From Burkholderiaceae bacterium (lineage in GTDB: Bacteria > Pseudomonadota > Gammaproteobacteria > Burkholderiales > Burkholderiaceae_C): a stretch of DNA of 40,636 nucleotides. Position numbers and translations under genes: made by a program. The stretch is from contig JAEUPI010000247.1 of NCBI GenBank assembly GCA_016790175.1, positions 1 through 40,636 of the forward strand, written 5' to 3'. The notes beneath the pieces were generated by a model, which saw nothing but the letters and a program-made list of their open reading frames with translations, made no database searches and had not been told where the DNA came from. Below are positions 7,126 to 17,256 of the stretch, piece by piece (positions within the stretch are counted from its first letter, which is position 1; every line of letters starts with the position of its first letter).

Positions 7126-8814
7126 GTGAGCCAAACCACCGTCGCTCCCGAACAGCTTGCGCTGCAGCGCCTGTTTCACTGGGAGCGCAGCGCTCCCGAC
7201 CGGATCGTGCTGTCCCAGCCGATGGGCGGCGGCGAGCTGCGCGAATTCACCTGGAAGCAGGCGCTGGACCAGACACGCCGCATGGCGGCGCACCTGCAGA
7301 ACCAGGGCCTGAAACCGGGCGACAAGGTGGCCATCCTGTCGAAGAACACCGCCTGGTGGCTGATGGCCGACTGGGCGATCTGGCTGGCCGGCGGCGTGTC
7401 GGTGCCTCTGTATCCCACGCTGGCGGCGGAGACGATCCGGCAGATCCTCGTGCACAGCGAGTCGAAGCTCCTGTTCGTCGGCAAACTCGATGGCTGGAAC
7501 GGCATGAAGCCCGGCGTGCCGGCGGGGCTGCCATGCATCGCCACGCCGCTGGCGCCGGCGAACGACTACCCGCAATGGGACACGATCATCGCAGGCACAC
7601 AGCCGCTGCAGGGCGAGCCGGTACGCGACGGCGACGAGTTGTCGACCATCATGTACACCTCCGGCACCACCGGCATGCCCAAGGGCGTGATGCACAGCTT
7701 CGCGACCTTCGCCTGGTCCGTGCAGTCGGGCCTGAAGCGCGTGCAGGCCATCAACGAGCACGCGCGCATGCTCAGCTACCTGCCGCTGTCGCACGTGGCC
7801 GAACGCACCCTGGTGGAACACGGCATGCTGGCCACCGGCATGCATGTGTACTTCGCCGAGAGTCTGGACACCTTCACCGCCGACCTGCAGCGCGCGCGGC
7901 CAACCGTGTTCTTCTCGGTGCCGCGGCTGTGGGTCAAGTTCCAGCAGGGCATTCAGGCCAAGATGCCGCCGAAGAAGCTCGATCGGCTGCTGTCGATCCC
8001 GATCCTCGGCGGCATCGTGCGCAAGAAAATCCTCACAGCGCTCGGTCTGCAGGAATGCCAGTTCGCTGCAGGCGGTGCGGCGCCGATGCCGCCCGAGCTG
8101 CTGCGCTGGTACAACCGCCTCGGGCTGGACCTCGTCGAGGTTTACGGAATGACCGAGAACTGCGGCGTCTCTCATGCCACCTTGCCCGGCAAGAGCCGGC
8201 CCGGCACCGTGGGCCTGCCCTATGAAGGCGTGCAATGCCGGCTCGACCCGGCCAACGGCGAGATCCAGGTTAAGAGTCCGGGCCTGATGCTCGGTTACTA
8301 CAAGGAACCCGCGCAGACCCAGGACGCATTCACCGCCGACGGCTGGCTGCACACCGGCGACAAGGGCGCGCTCGACGCCGAGGGCAATCTGAAGATCACC
8401 GGCCGCGTGAAGGATCTGTTCAAGACCAGCAAGGGCAAGTACGTGGCGCCGGCGCCGATCGAGGACCGGCTGGTGATGCATGTGGCGGTGGAAGCCTGCT
8501 GCGTGGCCGGTGCCAACCTCGGCCAGCCGCTGGGCATCGTGATGCTCAACGTCGACGCCATATCGCGCGCCCGCGATCCGTCGGGTCGAAGCGAGATCGA
8601 GTCCTCGCTCGCCGAACACCTCAGGCGCATCAACGAGGCGCTCGATCCGCACGAGCAACTCGACTGCCTGGCCGTGGTGACCGAACCCTGGACGGTCGAC
8701 AACGGGTTCATCACGCCGACCTTCAAGGTCAAGCGCAATCGCATCGAAGAGGTGTACGCGTCGAGCTACGAACGCTGGACCGGCGCGCGCCAGCCGGTGG
8801 TCTGGATCGGTTGA
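7126..8814 (+). CDS. AMP-dependent synthetase/ligase, long-chain acyl-CoA synthetase type
   Basis: This 562-aa ANL-superfamily enzyme adenylates a carboxylic acid and transfers it to CoA. The P-loop YTSGTTGMPKG is at 177-187. The A5 motif sits in VEVYGMTENCG, the A7 aspartate is D412 in TGDKGALD, and the A8 hinge reads KITGRVKDLFKTSKGKYVAP. The 'KTSKGKYVAPAPIE' form is typical of FAA1/FadD15-like long-chain fatty acyl-CoA synthetases rather than acetyl-CoA synthetases. Chain length preference is inference. The GTG at 7126 is preceded at good spacing by GAGAGGA; upstream in-frame codons lack a site. It likely acts in fatty acid activation for degradation or lipid remodelling and has no dedicated neighbours. 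Confidence 0.88.
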   Translation: MSQTTVAPEQLALQRLFHWERSAPDRIVLSQPMGGGELREFTWKQALDQTRRMAAHLQNQGLKPGDKVAILSKNTAWWLMADWAIWLAGGVSVPLYPTLAAETIRQILVHSESKLLFVGKLDGWNGMKPGVPAGLPCIATPLAPANDYPQWDTIIAGTQPLQGEPVRDGDELSTIMYTSGTTGMPKGVMHSFATFAWSVQSGLKRVQAINEHARMLSYLPLSHVAERTLVEHGMLATGMHVYFAESLDTFTADLQRARPTVFFSVPRLWVKFQQGIQAKMPPKKLDRLLSIPILGGIVRKKILTALGLQECQFAAGGAAPMPPELLRWYNRLGLDLVEVYGMTENCGVSHATLPGKSRPGTVGLPYEGVQCRLDPANGEIQVKSPGLMLGYYKEPAQTQDAFTADGWLHTGDKGALDAEGNLKITGRVKDLFKTSKGKYVAPAPIEDRLVMHVAVEACCVAGANLGQPLGIVMLNVDAISRARDPSGRSEIESSLAEHLRRINEALDPHEQLDCLAVVTEPWTVDNGFITPTFKVKRNRIEEVYASSYERWTGARQPVVWIG

Positions 8815-8846
8815 TCCCGCGCCGCGTCGGCGGCGGAAAAAAGAAA

Positions 8847-8906
8847 GGGGAGCGGGACGCTCGTTGTCCAGGCTCGCTCTCAACAACCCGAACGCGCCCG
8901 CTCCCC
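8847..8906 (-). terminator. Long-stem terminator for the minus-strand small genes
   Basis: GGGGAGCGGG (8847-8856) pairs perfectly with CCCGCTCCCC (8897-8906). The 40-nt region between can extend the stem through GTTGT / ACAAC. On the minus strand the hairpin is followed by CTTTCTTTTTTCC (a T-rich tract over 8837-8846). It lies 57 nt beyond the stop of the 48-residue small gene and faces the plus-strand acyl-CoA synthetase end, for which it has no T tract. The presence of a minus-strand terminator here argues that a minus-strand transcript really exists. Confidence 0.65.
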
Positions 8907-8948
8907 TGTGGACGTCAACCCTGTCCCAACAACCCCGACGTCCTGGCA

Positions 8949-8969
8949 GCCCTGATCGAGAGTCAGGGC
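8949..8969 (-). other. Hairpin overlapping the stop codon of the small proline-rich gene
   Basis: GCCCTGA and TCAGGGC form a perfect 7-bp stem with a 7-nt loop, and one arm contains the TGA stop of the 48-residue gene. There is no T tract. It may protect the mRNA 3' end or be incidental. Confidence 0.35.
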
Positions 8970-9109
8970 GCCCGATGAAACTGAAGTTCCAGCTGATACG
9001 GCACCCGCGTCGGGCGCAGCACGCCTGCCGGCGGGCAGGGTGTGATCGGCTTTGGCGCCGGCGTCTGCTGGCGAGGCGCGGGCTTCAGCACGGTCGGCGC
9101 GGTGTTCAT
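8963..9109 (-). CDS. Small proline-rich protein of unknown function (48 aa)
   Basis: The minus-strand ATG at 9109 is preceded by AGAAGGAAC with about 7 nt spacing, a strong ribosome-binding site. The product begins MNTAPTVLKPAPRQQTPAPK, has 12 prolines in 48 residues, one cysteine, and ends VPYQLELQFHRAP. No signal peptide or membrane segment is visible. It starts 27 nt after the stop of the gene at 9137-9481 and is followed by a T-tract terminator, so the two likely form one transcript. I do not recognise it. A plus-strand frame also crosses here but has arginine- and histidine-rich shadow composition. Existence is probable rather than proven. Confidence 0.5.
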   Translation of the reverse strand: MNTAPTVLKPAPRQQTPAPKPITPCPPAGVLRPTRVPYQLELQFHRAP

Positions 9110-9136
9110 CTGAGTTCCTTCTCCGTGGCTGGCGGT

Positions 9137-9469
9137 TCAGCGCCAGGCCGGCGACGCCCGCAGCCCCGCGCTGGGCTGCAGCGGTGTGACGAACGCCTCG
9201 CGCGCGTCTTCGGCCACCTCGACCATCTCCGGCCCGACGACGGCAGCAGCGCGCTGCGCCCACTCAGCCAGATCGCCCCGAGTGGGCAAGCGCACGCCTC
9301 CGGGTTGCGCCAGGCGCAGCAGCGATGACGCGCCGCCATGTACGCGGCTGGCTGCGGCACGCAGTTTGCGCGGGCGGGCAAGTGGGGCGAATCCGCTGGG
9401 CATCTGGGGCGACTCCGGAGTCTTGTCAGTCCGCCGGGCCTGGACCCGCCGGTGCCACAGCCAGCGCAT
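9137..9469 (-). CDS. Hypothetical protein (about 110 aa)
   Basis: This minus-strand frame begins at ATG 9469 (MRWLWHRRVQARRTDK); a TTG four codons earlier at 9481 is an alternative. Most third codon positions are G or C, as in the neighbouring real genes, and the second half reads as an ordinary soluble helix-forming protein (GDLAEWAQRAAAVVGPEMVE, EVAEDAREAFVTPLQPS). The N-terminus is basic with several Trp and Arg. No known domain is recognised. No strong ribosome-binding site precedes either start. It lies downstream of the ABC transporter ATPase on the same strand (about 170 nt) and just upstream of the small proline-rich gene. Confidence 0.5.
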   Translation of the reverse strand: MRWLWHRRVQARRTDKTPESPQMPSGFAPLARPRKLRAAASRVHGGASSLLRLAQPGGVRLPTRGDLAEWAQRAAAVVGPEMVEVAEDAREAFVTPLQPSAGLRASPAWR

Positions 9470-9640
9470 CAACCGTGCCAAGCCGGGCTCGCCGGATGGG
9501 CGTGATCCGCTTCACAACCTGCCGACGGCCCACCGCCGCGGCTCGGCGCTGGTGACACAGGTTTTGTTACAGGCCTGACGGGCTTGGTCAGCTCCGGCTC
9601 GGCTGCGCCGGCGGGTTCTCGACCTCGGTTCGAGCCGAAG

Positions 9641-11317
<1,677 letters not shown>

Positions 11318-11354
11318 CGTGCTCCCTTGGGCCGACGGCCCGTGGTCCCGCCGC

Positions 11355-12401
11355 TCATTCCGCCCCGCGCAGCTTGGGGTCGAGCGCGTCGCGCCAGGCG
11401 TCGGCCATCAGCGAGAACGCAGTCACGAACGCCGCCATGAAGACGGTGGCGGCGACCAGCTGCCACCAGTAGCCGAGGATCAGTTCGCTCTGCGCCTCGG
11501 CGAGCATGGTGCCCCAGCTCACCTGATCCACCGGCACGCCGAGGCCGAGGTACGACAGGATCACCTCGGCCTTGATGAAGCCCACCACCAGCAACGACAG
11601 CCTCACCAGGATCACATGGCTCACGTTGGGCAGGATGTGGCGGAACATGCGCGAGGGCACGCTGGCGCCGATGGCTTCGGCCGCGCGCACGTATTCGCGC
11701 GAGCGGTGCTTGATGAACTCCGCGCGCACCTGCCGGTAGACGCCGGCCCAGCCAGTGAGGCCGAGGATCAGCACCACGGTGCCGAGGCCGCGGCCGAAGA
11801 CGGCCGCGAACGCGAAGATCAGCAGGATGTCGGGCACCGCGGTGAAGACGTTGTAGAGCCACTCGAGAAGATCGTCGACCCGCTTGCCGAAGAAGCCGGC
11901 AAAGGCGCCGAGCAAGGTGCCGATCGTGGTGGCCAGGATCGCCGACAGCACGCCCACGAAGACCGAGATCTCGGTGCCCTTGATCGTCTTGGCGAGCACG
12001 TCGCGGCCGAGGCGGTCGCCGCCGAACGGCAGCGTGGGCGCGCGAACGATTTCCTCGGTCTTGATCTGCGCGGCGCGCTCGGCCCACTCCTTGTAGCGCG
12101 GTGCCAGCGGATCGACGTCGGACAGATCGACATTCGGGCCCTTCGGCACCTCGATCGTTCCCAGGTCCTCTGGCGGCCGTGGCCCCATGAACGCCGGCGG
12201 CGCATTCGGCACGCCCAGCTCGCGCTGCCACTGGCTCGCAACGACGCGTGTGGCCGACAGCGCGATCAGCACCAGGAATGCGGCAACGATCGCGAGGCAC
12301 ACCATGCCGACGCGGTCGCCGCGAAAGCGGCGCCAGGCCGTAGCCCAGACGCCTTCGCTGCGCAACCCGGCCGCGACCGGAGACGTCAGCACCGCGCTCA
12401 C
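11355..12401 (-). CDS. Oligopeptide-type ABC transporter permease (OppC/YejE type)
   Basis: This is the second membrane subunit, 348 aa. A first membrane helix (about residues 31-52) is followed by a long periplasmic stretch to about residue 140, as in YejE and OppC, then five more helices. The 'GGDRLGRDVLAKTIKGTEIS' segment opens the transport domain. The EAA loop that contacts the ATPase is EYVRAAEAIGAS with RHILPN following. It starts with GTG at 12401, whose GTGA overlaps the stop of the preceding permease gene, so the two are translationally coupled. Confidence 0.92.
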   Translation of the reverse strand: MSAVLTSPVAAGLRSEGVWATAWRRFRGDRVGMVCLAIVAAFLVLIALSATRVVASQWQRELGVPNAPPAFMGPRPPEDLGTIEVPKGPNVDLSDVDPLAPRYKEWAERAAQIKTEEIVRAPTLPFGGDRLGRDVLAKTIKGTEISVFVGVLSAILATTIGTLLGAFAGFFGKRVDDLLEWLYNVFTAVPDILLIFAFAAVFGRGLGTVVLILGLTGWAGVYRQVRAEFIKHRSREYVRAAEAIGASVPSRMFRHILPNVSHVILVRLSLLVVGFIKAEVILSYLGLGVPVDQVSWGTMLAEAQSELILGYWWQLVAATVFMAAFVTAFSLMADAWRDALDPKLRGAE

Positions 12402-13336
12402 TTGAGGACCACCCGCGGATCGACCACCTTGTACAGCAGGTCGGTGGCCAGGTTGATCAGCATCGTGAGCATCGCCAGATAGACCGTGGCGGCCTGGATC
12501 ACCGGATAGTCGCTGCGGTTGACGGCCAGCAACACCTCTCGACCGAGGCCCGGAATCGAGAAGAACACCTCGATCAGGAACGAGCCGACAAAGATGCCCG
12601 GCAGGTTGTAGCCGACGTTGGTGAGGATCGGGATCAGCGCGTTACGCAGCACGTGCTTGAACAGCACCGTGCCTTCGGTCAGGCCCTTGGCACGCGCGGT
12701 GCGCACATAGTCGTGGCCCAGCTCGTCGAGGAAGAAGCTGCGGTACAGCCGCGTCTGCGGCGACACGCCCACCAGCACCGCCAGCAGCGCCGGCAGCGGC
12801 ACATAGGTCGTGAGGTTGGTCAGCGTGGAGTCGCTCCAGCCCTGTACCGGGAACCAGCCGAGCTGGAATCCGAACAGGTATTGCCCGACGATGATGTAGA
12901 CGAGGAACGAGATCGACAGCGCCACCGTCGTCGCGATCATCAGCGCGCGATCGGTCAGCGATCCGCGCACGTAGGCCACGCCGATCGCAATCGGAATCGC
13001 GATCAGGGTGTCCAGAATCAAGATCGGCACCATCACCGTCAATGTCGCGGGCAGTCGCGTGGCGAACAGGTTGCTCACCGCCTCGTTGGTGGCCCAGCTG
13101 CGGCCCCAATCGAAGGTGACGATCTGCTTCAGATAGATGCCCAGCTGCACGTACCAGGGCTGATCGAGACCGAGCTGCTGGCGGATCGCGGCGATCTGTT
13201 CCTGGGTGGCGTTCAGGCCGCCGAGGATCACCGCCGGATCGGCACCGAAGGCCTTGAAGAGCAGGAACACCAGCAGCACCACGCCGAGCAGCGTGGGCAC
13301 CATTTGCCACAGGCGCCTCAGAAGATAGGCCAGCAT
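12398..13336 (-). CDS. Oligopeptide-type ABC transporter permease (OppB/DppB/YejB type)
   Basis: This is the first membrane subunit, 312 aa from ATG at 13336 (MLAYLLRRLWQMVPTLLGVV). The opening hydrophobic helix after a short basic start is typical of DppB-like permeases, as is the periplasmic 'IRQQLGLDQPWYVQLGIYLK' segment. The EAA loop reads DYVRTARAKGLTEG with KHVLRNALIP after it, and the C-terminus has the family's FSIPGLGREVLLAVNRSDYP. A longer frame upstream to 13486 adds no hydrophobic or conserved sequence and would cross the divergent promoter region. No clear ribosome-binding site precedes the ATG. Confidence 0.92.
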   Translation of the reverse strand: MLAYLLRRLWQMVPTLLGVVLLVFLLFKAFGADPAVILGGLNATQEQIAAIRQQLGLDQPWYVQLGIYLKQIVTFDWGRSWATNEAVSNLFATRLPATLTVMVPILILDTLIAIPIAIGVAYVRGSLTDRALMIATTVALSISFLVYIIVGQYLFGFQLGWFPVQGWSDSTLTNLTTYVPLPALLAVLVGVSPQTRLYRSFFLDELGHDYVRTARAKGLTEGTVLFKHVLRNALIPILTNVGYNLPGIFVGSFLIEVFFSIPGLGREVLLAVNRSDYPVIQAATVYLAMLTMLINLATDLLYKVVDPRVVLK

Positions 13337-13450
13337 CGGAGCGTCGGGAACGGTTCGTGTGCCGCCGCGCGCCGCGTCGGGCGACCGCGGCACGTGTTGC
13401 CAAGGATGGGCGAGTGTAGGGTCGGCCCCCGACACCACCGCCTCGCGTTT

Positions 13451-13471
13451 GCCCTGCGTGAGACGCAGGGC
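13451..13471. promoter_or_regulatory. Perfect inverted repeat in the divergent transporter/binding-protein region
   Basis: GCCCTGCGT and ACGCAGGGC form a perfect 9-bp inverted repeat separated by GAG. It lies between the permease start (13336) and the binding-protein start (13570), just upstream of the candidate promoter at 13480. No T tract follows on either strand, so it is not an intrinsic terminator. It could be an operator for a dimeric regulator or an RNA hairpin. Confidence 0.4.
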
Positions 13472-13479
13472 GCCCACGA

Positions 13480-13508
13480 TAGGCACCGCGCGCAGCCGCC
13501 GCTAGACT
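13480..13508 (+). promoter_or_regulatory. Candidate promoter of the substrate-binding protein operon
   Basis: TAGGCA at 13480-13485 and TAGACT at 13503-13508 are separated by exactly 17 nt, a sigma-70-like arrangement with 4 of 6 matches in each element. Transcription would start near 13515, leaving about 55 nt before the first binding-protein gene. Confidence 0.35.
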
Positions 13509-13569
13509 CCATTGCACCCGTGGTGGTCTTCGCGGCCGGTGCACGGACAATCACGACCCGGACCGCAAG

Positions 13570-15381
13570 ATGCTCCGACCTCTGCTGCTCGCGCTGGCGT
13601 TGGGCCTGGTGCCGACCGGTCCGTCCCGCGCCGACGCGTCCGCGGCCAATGCGCCTGCCAAGGTGCTGCGCTATGCATTCCCGGCCGCTGAGTCGGGATT
13701 CGATCCGGCCCAGGTGACCGATCTGTACTCCAACACGGTGATCGCCAACATCCTGGAGGCGCCGCTGGAATACGAGTACCTCGCGCAACCGGTGCGCGTG
13801 CGCAGCAACACCGCCGTCGCGCTGCCCGACGTGTCGGCCGACTTCACGCGCTTCGTCTTCCACATCCGCTCGGGCATCCACTTCGCAGACGACCCGGCGT
13901 TCGGCGGCCGACGCCGCGAGCTGACGGCGGCCGACTATGTGTACACGCTGAAGCGCCACTACGATCCGCGCTGGAAGAGCGGCAAGCTCTACCTGTTGGA
14001 GACCGAGAAGATTCTCGGCCTCAGCGAGCTGCGGGCCGAGACGATTGCGCAGAAGAAGCCCTTCGACTACGACCGCGACGTGCCGGGCCTGCGTGCGCTG
14101 GACCGCTATCGTTTCGAAGTGCGGCTGGCGCAGCCCAGCCCGCGATTTCACCTGCTGTTCACCGATGCGTCGCTCACCGGCGCGATGGCGCGCGAGGTGG
14201 TCGAGCACTACGGCGATCGCGTCGCTGAACACCCGGTGGGCACCGGTCCGTTCAGGCTGCTGCAATGGCGCCGAAGCTCACGCATCGTGCTCGAGCGCAA
14301 CCCGGGCTATCGCGAGCAGCGATACAGCGAGCGCCCCGCGCCGGACGACCCGCGGCGCACGCGCATCGCGCGCGCGCTCAACGGCCGCGTGCTGCCGATG
14401 GTCGACCGCGTGGAGATCTCGATCATCGAGGAGCCTCAACCGCGCTGGCTGTCGTTCCTCAACGAAGAGCAGGACATCGTCGAGCGTGTGCCCGACGAGT
14501 TCACCGAACAGGCGCTGCCCAACGCCAGGCTGGCGCCCAACCTCGCCCGCCGCGGCATCGAGATGGTGCGCTACCAGCGCAACGATGTGTCGGTGTCCTA
14601 TTTCGCGATGGAGCATCCGGTGGTCGGTGGCTACACGCCGGAGAAGGTGGCGCTGCGTCGGGCGATCTCGCTGGCGGTGGATATCGAGCGCGAGATCCGC
14701 GTGCCGCGACGCGGGCAGGCTATTCCGGCGCAGTCGCCGATCGCGCCGCAGGTGTGGGGTTACGACCCGGCGTTCAAGTCCGAGATGAGCGAATTCGACC
14801 GCGCCCGCTCGCGTGCGCTGCTGGACATGTACGGCTATCTCGACCGCGACGGCGACGGCTGGCGCGAGCAACCCGACGGCTCGCCGCTGGTGCTCGAATA
14901 CGCGACCTCGCCCGACAAGGTCTTTCGCGACCTCTACGAGCAATGGGACGTGAACATGAAGGCTGTCGGCCTGCGCATGATTCCGCTGGTTCGGCAGTGG
15001 CCCGAGCACCTGAAGGCCTCGCGCGCGGGCAAGCTGATGATGTGGGGCGTCGGTTTTTCCGGCGGGCCTGATGCCGATTCCTTTCTCGTGCTCGGCTATG
15101 GCCCCAACAAGGGTCAGGCCAATCACGCCCGCTTCGACCTGCCGGCCTACAACGCGCTGTACGAACGCCAGCGTGTGCTGCCCGATGGGCCCGAGCGCGC
15201 GAAGCTGATCGAGGAGATCAAGCGGCTGATGGTCGCCTACATGCCCTACAAGCTGCACGTGCACCGCATCTGGACCGATCTGTCGCATCCCTGGGTGCTG
15301 GGCTATCACCGCAATCTGTTCGTGCGCGACTTCTGGAAGTATGTCGACGTGCAGCCACACCCGCGCGCGGCCCCCCGGTGA
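13570..15381 (+). CDS. ABC transporter substrate-binding protein, family 5 (paralogue 1)
   Basis: This 603-aa periplasmic solute-binding protein is of the oligopeptide/nickel type. A signal peptide covers about residues 1-22 (MLRPLLLALALGLVPTGPSR, then ADAS). Mature sequence follows the family pattern: KVLRYAFPAAESGFDPAQV at the N-lobe, 'VSADFTRFVFHIRSGIHFAD', the VGTGPFRLLQWRR hinge region, and AYMPYKLHVHRIWTDLSHPW near the end. It carries DRDGDGW (14842-14862), an EF-hand-like loop. It is the first of three adjacent paralogues and is transcribed away from the permease genes. Ligand unknown; peptide uptake is the family expectation. Confidence 0.92.
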   Translation: MLRPLLLALALGLVPTGPSRADASAANAPAKVLRYAFPAAESGFDPAQVTDLYSNTVIANILEAPLEYEYLAQPVRVRSNTAVALPDVSADFTRFVFHIRSGIHFADDPAFGGRRRELTAADYVYTLKRHYDPRWKSGKLYLLETEKILGLSELRAETIAQKKPFDYDRDVPGLRALDRYRFEVRLAQPSPRFHLLFTDASLTGAMAREVVEHYGDRVAEHPVGTGPFRLLQWRRSSRIVLERNPGYREQRYSERPAPDDPRRTRIARALNGRVLPMVDRVEISIIEEPQPRWLSFLNEEQDIVERVPDEFTEQALPNARLAPNLARRGIEMVRYQRNDVSVSYFAMEHPVVGGYTPEKVALRRAISLAVDIEREIRVPRRGQAIPAQSPIAPQVWGYDPAFKSEMSEFDRARSRALLDMYGYLDRDGDGWREQPDGSPLVLEYATSPDKVFRDLYEQWDVNMKAVGLRMIPLVRQWPEHLKASRAGKLMMWGVGFSGGPDADSFLVLGYGPNKGQANHARFDLPAYNALYERQRVLPDGPERAKLIEEIKRLMVAYMPYKLHVHRIWTDLSHPWVLGYHRNLFVRDFWKYVDVQPHPRAAPR

Positions 15382-15397
15382 GAGCCACTGCCACTGC

Positions 15398-17248
15398 ATG
15401 AATCGCCAGGCGCCCACACGTCGACGGCTGTTGCAGGCCGCGGCTGCCACCGTGTTGGCGGCCCGCGGCCAGGCTGCTGCACCGCAGGCCGCCGATGCCG
15501 CGGGCCGCAAGGTGCTGCGACTGCTGTTCAACAGCACCGAGACCAGCTTCGACCCGGCGCGCATTTCCGACATCTACTCGCGCGCGGTCACTGCGCACAT
15601 CTTCGAAGGCCTGTACGCCTACGACCACCTGGCGCGGCCGCACCGGCTCGTGCCGCAGGCCGCCGAAGGCATGCCCGAGGTGTCGGCCGACTTCCGCAGC
15701 TGGACGATCCGCATCCGACGCGGCATCCGCTTTCCCGACGACCCGGCCTTCAAAGGCCGCGCGCGCGAGCTGCAGGCACACGACTTCGTCTACGCGATCC
15801 AGCGTGTGGTCGACCCAGCGAACATCAGCCAGATCGAGGCCGACATCGCCGAGTTGCACATCGTGGGCCTGAAAGAGGCGCGCGACGCGGCGCTGAAAGG
15901 GCGGCAAGCGTTCGACTACGACCGGCCGATCGAGGGCCTGCGCGCGCTGGACAGCCACACGCTGCGCATCGTGCTGCGCGAGCCGCGGCCGCGGCTGCTG
16001 TACGCGCTGGCCCGTGCCGACCAGCTCGGTGGCCAGGCGCGCGAGGTGGTCGAGTTCTATGGCAAGGACATCGGCGAACACCCGGTGGGCACCGGCCCCT
16101 TTCGACTCAAGAGCTGGCGGCGCAATTCGCGCATCGTGCTCGAGCGCAACCCCTTCTATCGCGACGTGCGCTACGACGCGCAACCAGCGCCCGACGACGC
16201 CGAGGGCCAGGCACTGCTGGCGCAGTTCAAGGGCCGGCGGCTGCCGATGGTCGACGAGGTCGACATCTCGATCATCGAGGAATTCCAGCCGGAATGGCTG
16301 GCCTTCCTGGGCCAGGAGGTCGATGCACTGGCCGGCGACACGGGCCAGCTGCCCAGCCTGTTCGCGCCGGTCGCCGTGCCCGGCGGCCGGCTCGCGCCGC
16401 ACCTGGCCAGACGCGGGGTGCGCGCCTACCGGCAGCTCACGCCCGACGTCGCATTCACCTACTTCAACATGGACGACCCTGTCGTCGGCGGCTACGACCC
16501 GGCGCAGGTGGCGCTGCGCCGCGCCATCAGTCTGGCCTACGACACCCGAGAGGAGCTGCGGCAGATCCGCAAGGGCGAGGGCATCCTTGCGCAGTCCCCG
16601 CTGCTGCCGCACACCACCGGTTACGAGGTCGGGTTCAAGAGCGAGGTGAGCGACTACGACCCCGGGCGTGCCAACGCGCTGCTCGATCTGTACGGCTTCG
16701 TCGACCGCGACGGCGACGGCTGGCGCGAACGCCCAGACGGCTCGCCGCTGCGGCTGGAGGTCTCCACCGAGCCCGAGCAGATCTACCGCGCCTACAACGA
16801 GCTGATGCAGAAGGGCCTGCAGCGCATCGGCATCCGCGCGAACTTCCGGATCCAGCAGTGGCCCGAGAACCTCAAGGCCGCCGAAGCCGGCAAGCTGATG
16901 ATCTGGTCCCTCGGCAGCGCGGCGGGTTCGCCCGACGGACAGAGCTTTCTCGGCTGGCTCTACGGCCCGCAGGCCGGCAACGGCAACCTGGCGCGATTCA
17001 AGCTGCCGGAATATGACCGCCTGTACGAGCGCGCGCAGGTGCTGCCCGACGGGCCCGAGCGCGATGCCCTGTTCCTGCGAGCCAAGCGCATTGCGGTGGC
17101 CTACATGCCGTACAAGGTGCGCGTGCACCGCATCTTCACCGACCTCGTGCATCCCTGGGTGCTCGGTTTCCGGCGGCCGCTGTTCTGGCAGGATTGGTGG
17201 CACAGAGTGGACATCGACCTCGCCGTCCGTGCGCGCCACATGAATTGA
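15398..17248 (+). CDS. ABC transporter substrate-binding protein, family 5 (paralogue 2)
   Basis: This is the second tandem binding protein, 616 aa. The N-terminus MNRQAPTRRRLLQAAAATVL resembles a twin-arginine signal (TRRRLLQ followed by an alanine-rich stretch to about residue 28), unlike the plain Sec-type leaders of its neighbours. The body follows paralogue 1 closely: KVLRLLFNSTETSFDPARI, VGTGPFRLKSWRRNSRIVLE, DPVVGGYDPAQVALRRAISL, and the DRDGDGW loop at 16703-16723. ATG at 15398 lies 16 nt after the previous stop; the frame is open back into that gene but the leader sequence fixes the start. Tat export is inference; if true it would be folded before export. Confidence 0.92.
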   Translation: MNRQAPTRRRLLQAAAATVLAARGQAAAPQAADAAGRKVLRLLFNSTETSFDPARISDIYSRAVTAHIFEGLYAYDHLARPHRLVPQAAEGMPEVSADFRSWTIRIRRGIRFPDDPAFKGRARELQAHDFVYAIQRVVDPANISQIEADIAELHIVGLKEARDAALKGRQAFDYDRPIEGLRALDSHTLRIVLREPRPRLLYALARADQLGGQAREVVEFYGKDIGEHPVGTGPFRLKSWRRNSRIVLERNPFYRDVRYDAQPAPDDAEGQALLAQFKGRRLPMVDEVDISIIEEFQPEWLAFLGQEVDALAGDTGQLPSLFAPVAVPGGRLAPHLARRGVRAYRQLTPDVAFTYFNMDDPVVGGYDPAQVALRRAISLAYDTREELRQIRKGEGILAQSPLLPHTTGYEVGFKSEVSDYDPGRANALLDLYGFVDRDGDGWRERPDGSPLRLEVSTEPEQIYRAYNELMQKGLQRIGIRANFRIQQWPENLKAAEAGKLMIWSLGSAAGSPDGQSFLGWLYGPQAGNGNLARFKLPEYDRLYERAQVLPDGPERDALFLRAKRIAVAYMPYKVRVHRIFTDLVHPWVLGFRRPLFWQDWWHRVDIDLAVRARHMN

Positions 17249-17256
17249 ATCCACGC

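Noticed and set aside
8864-9328. A 154-codon plus-strand frame over the small-gene region
   Set aside because: Arg/His-rich shadow composition; minus-strand frames here have the ribosome-binding site, codon bias and terminator.
9553-9575. Pho-box-like repeat (CTGTAAC then CTGTGTC) on the minus strand upstream of the 110-codon gene
   Set aside because: The half-sites start 12 nt apart rather than the expected 11 and the second matches poorly; it also lies just after the ATPase gene, so a regulatory role is not supported.
13337-13486. N-terminal extension of the first permease to 13486
   Set aside because: The added residues are non-hydrophobic, unlike the family, and overlap the divergent control region.
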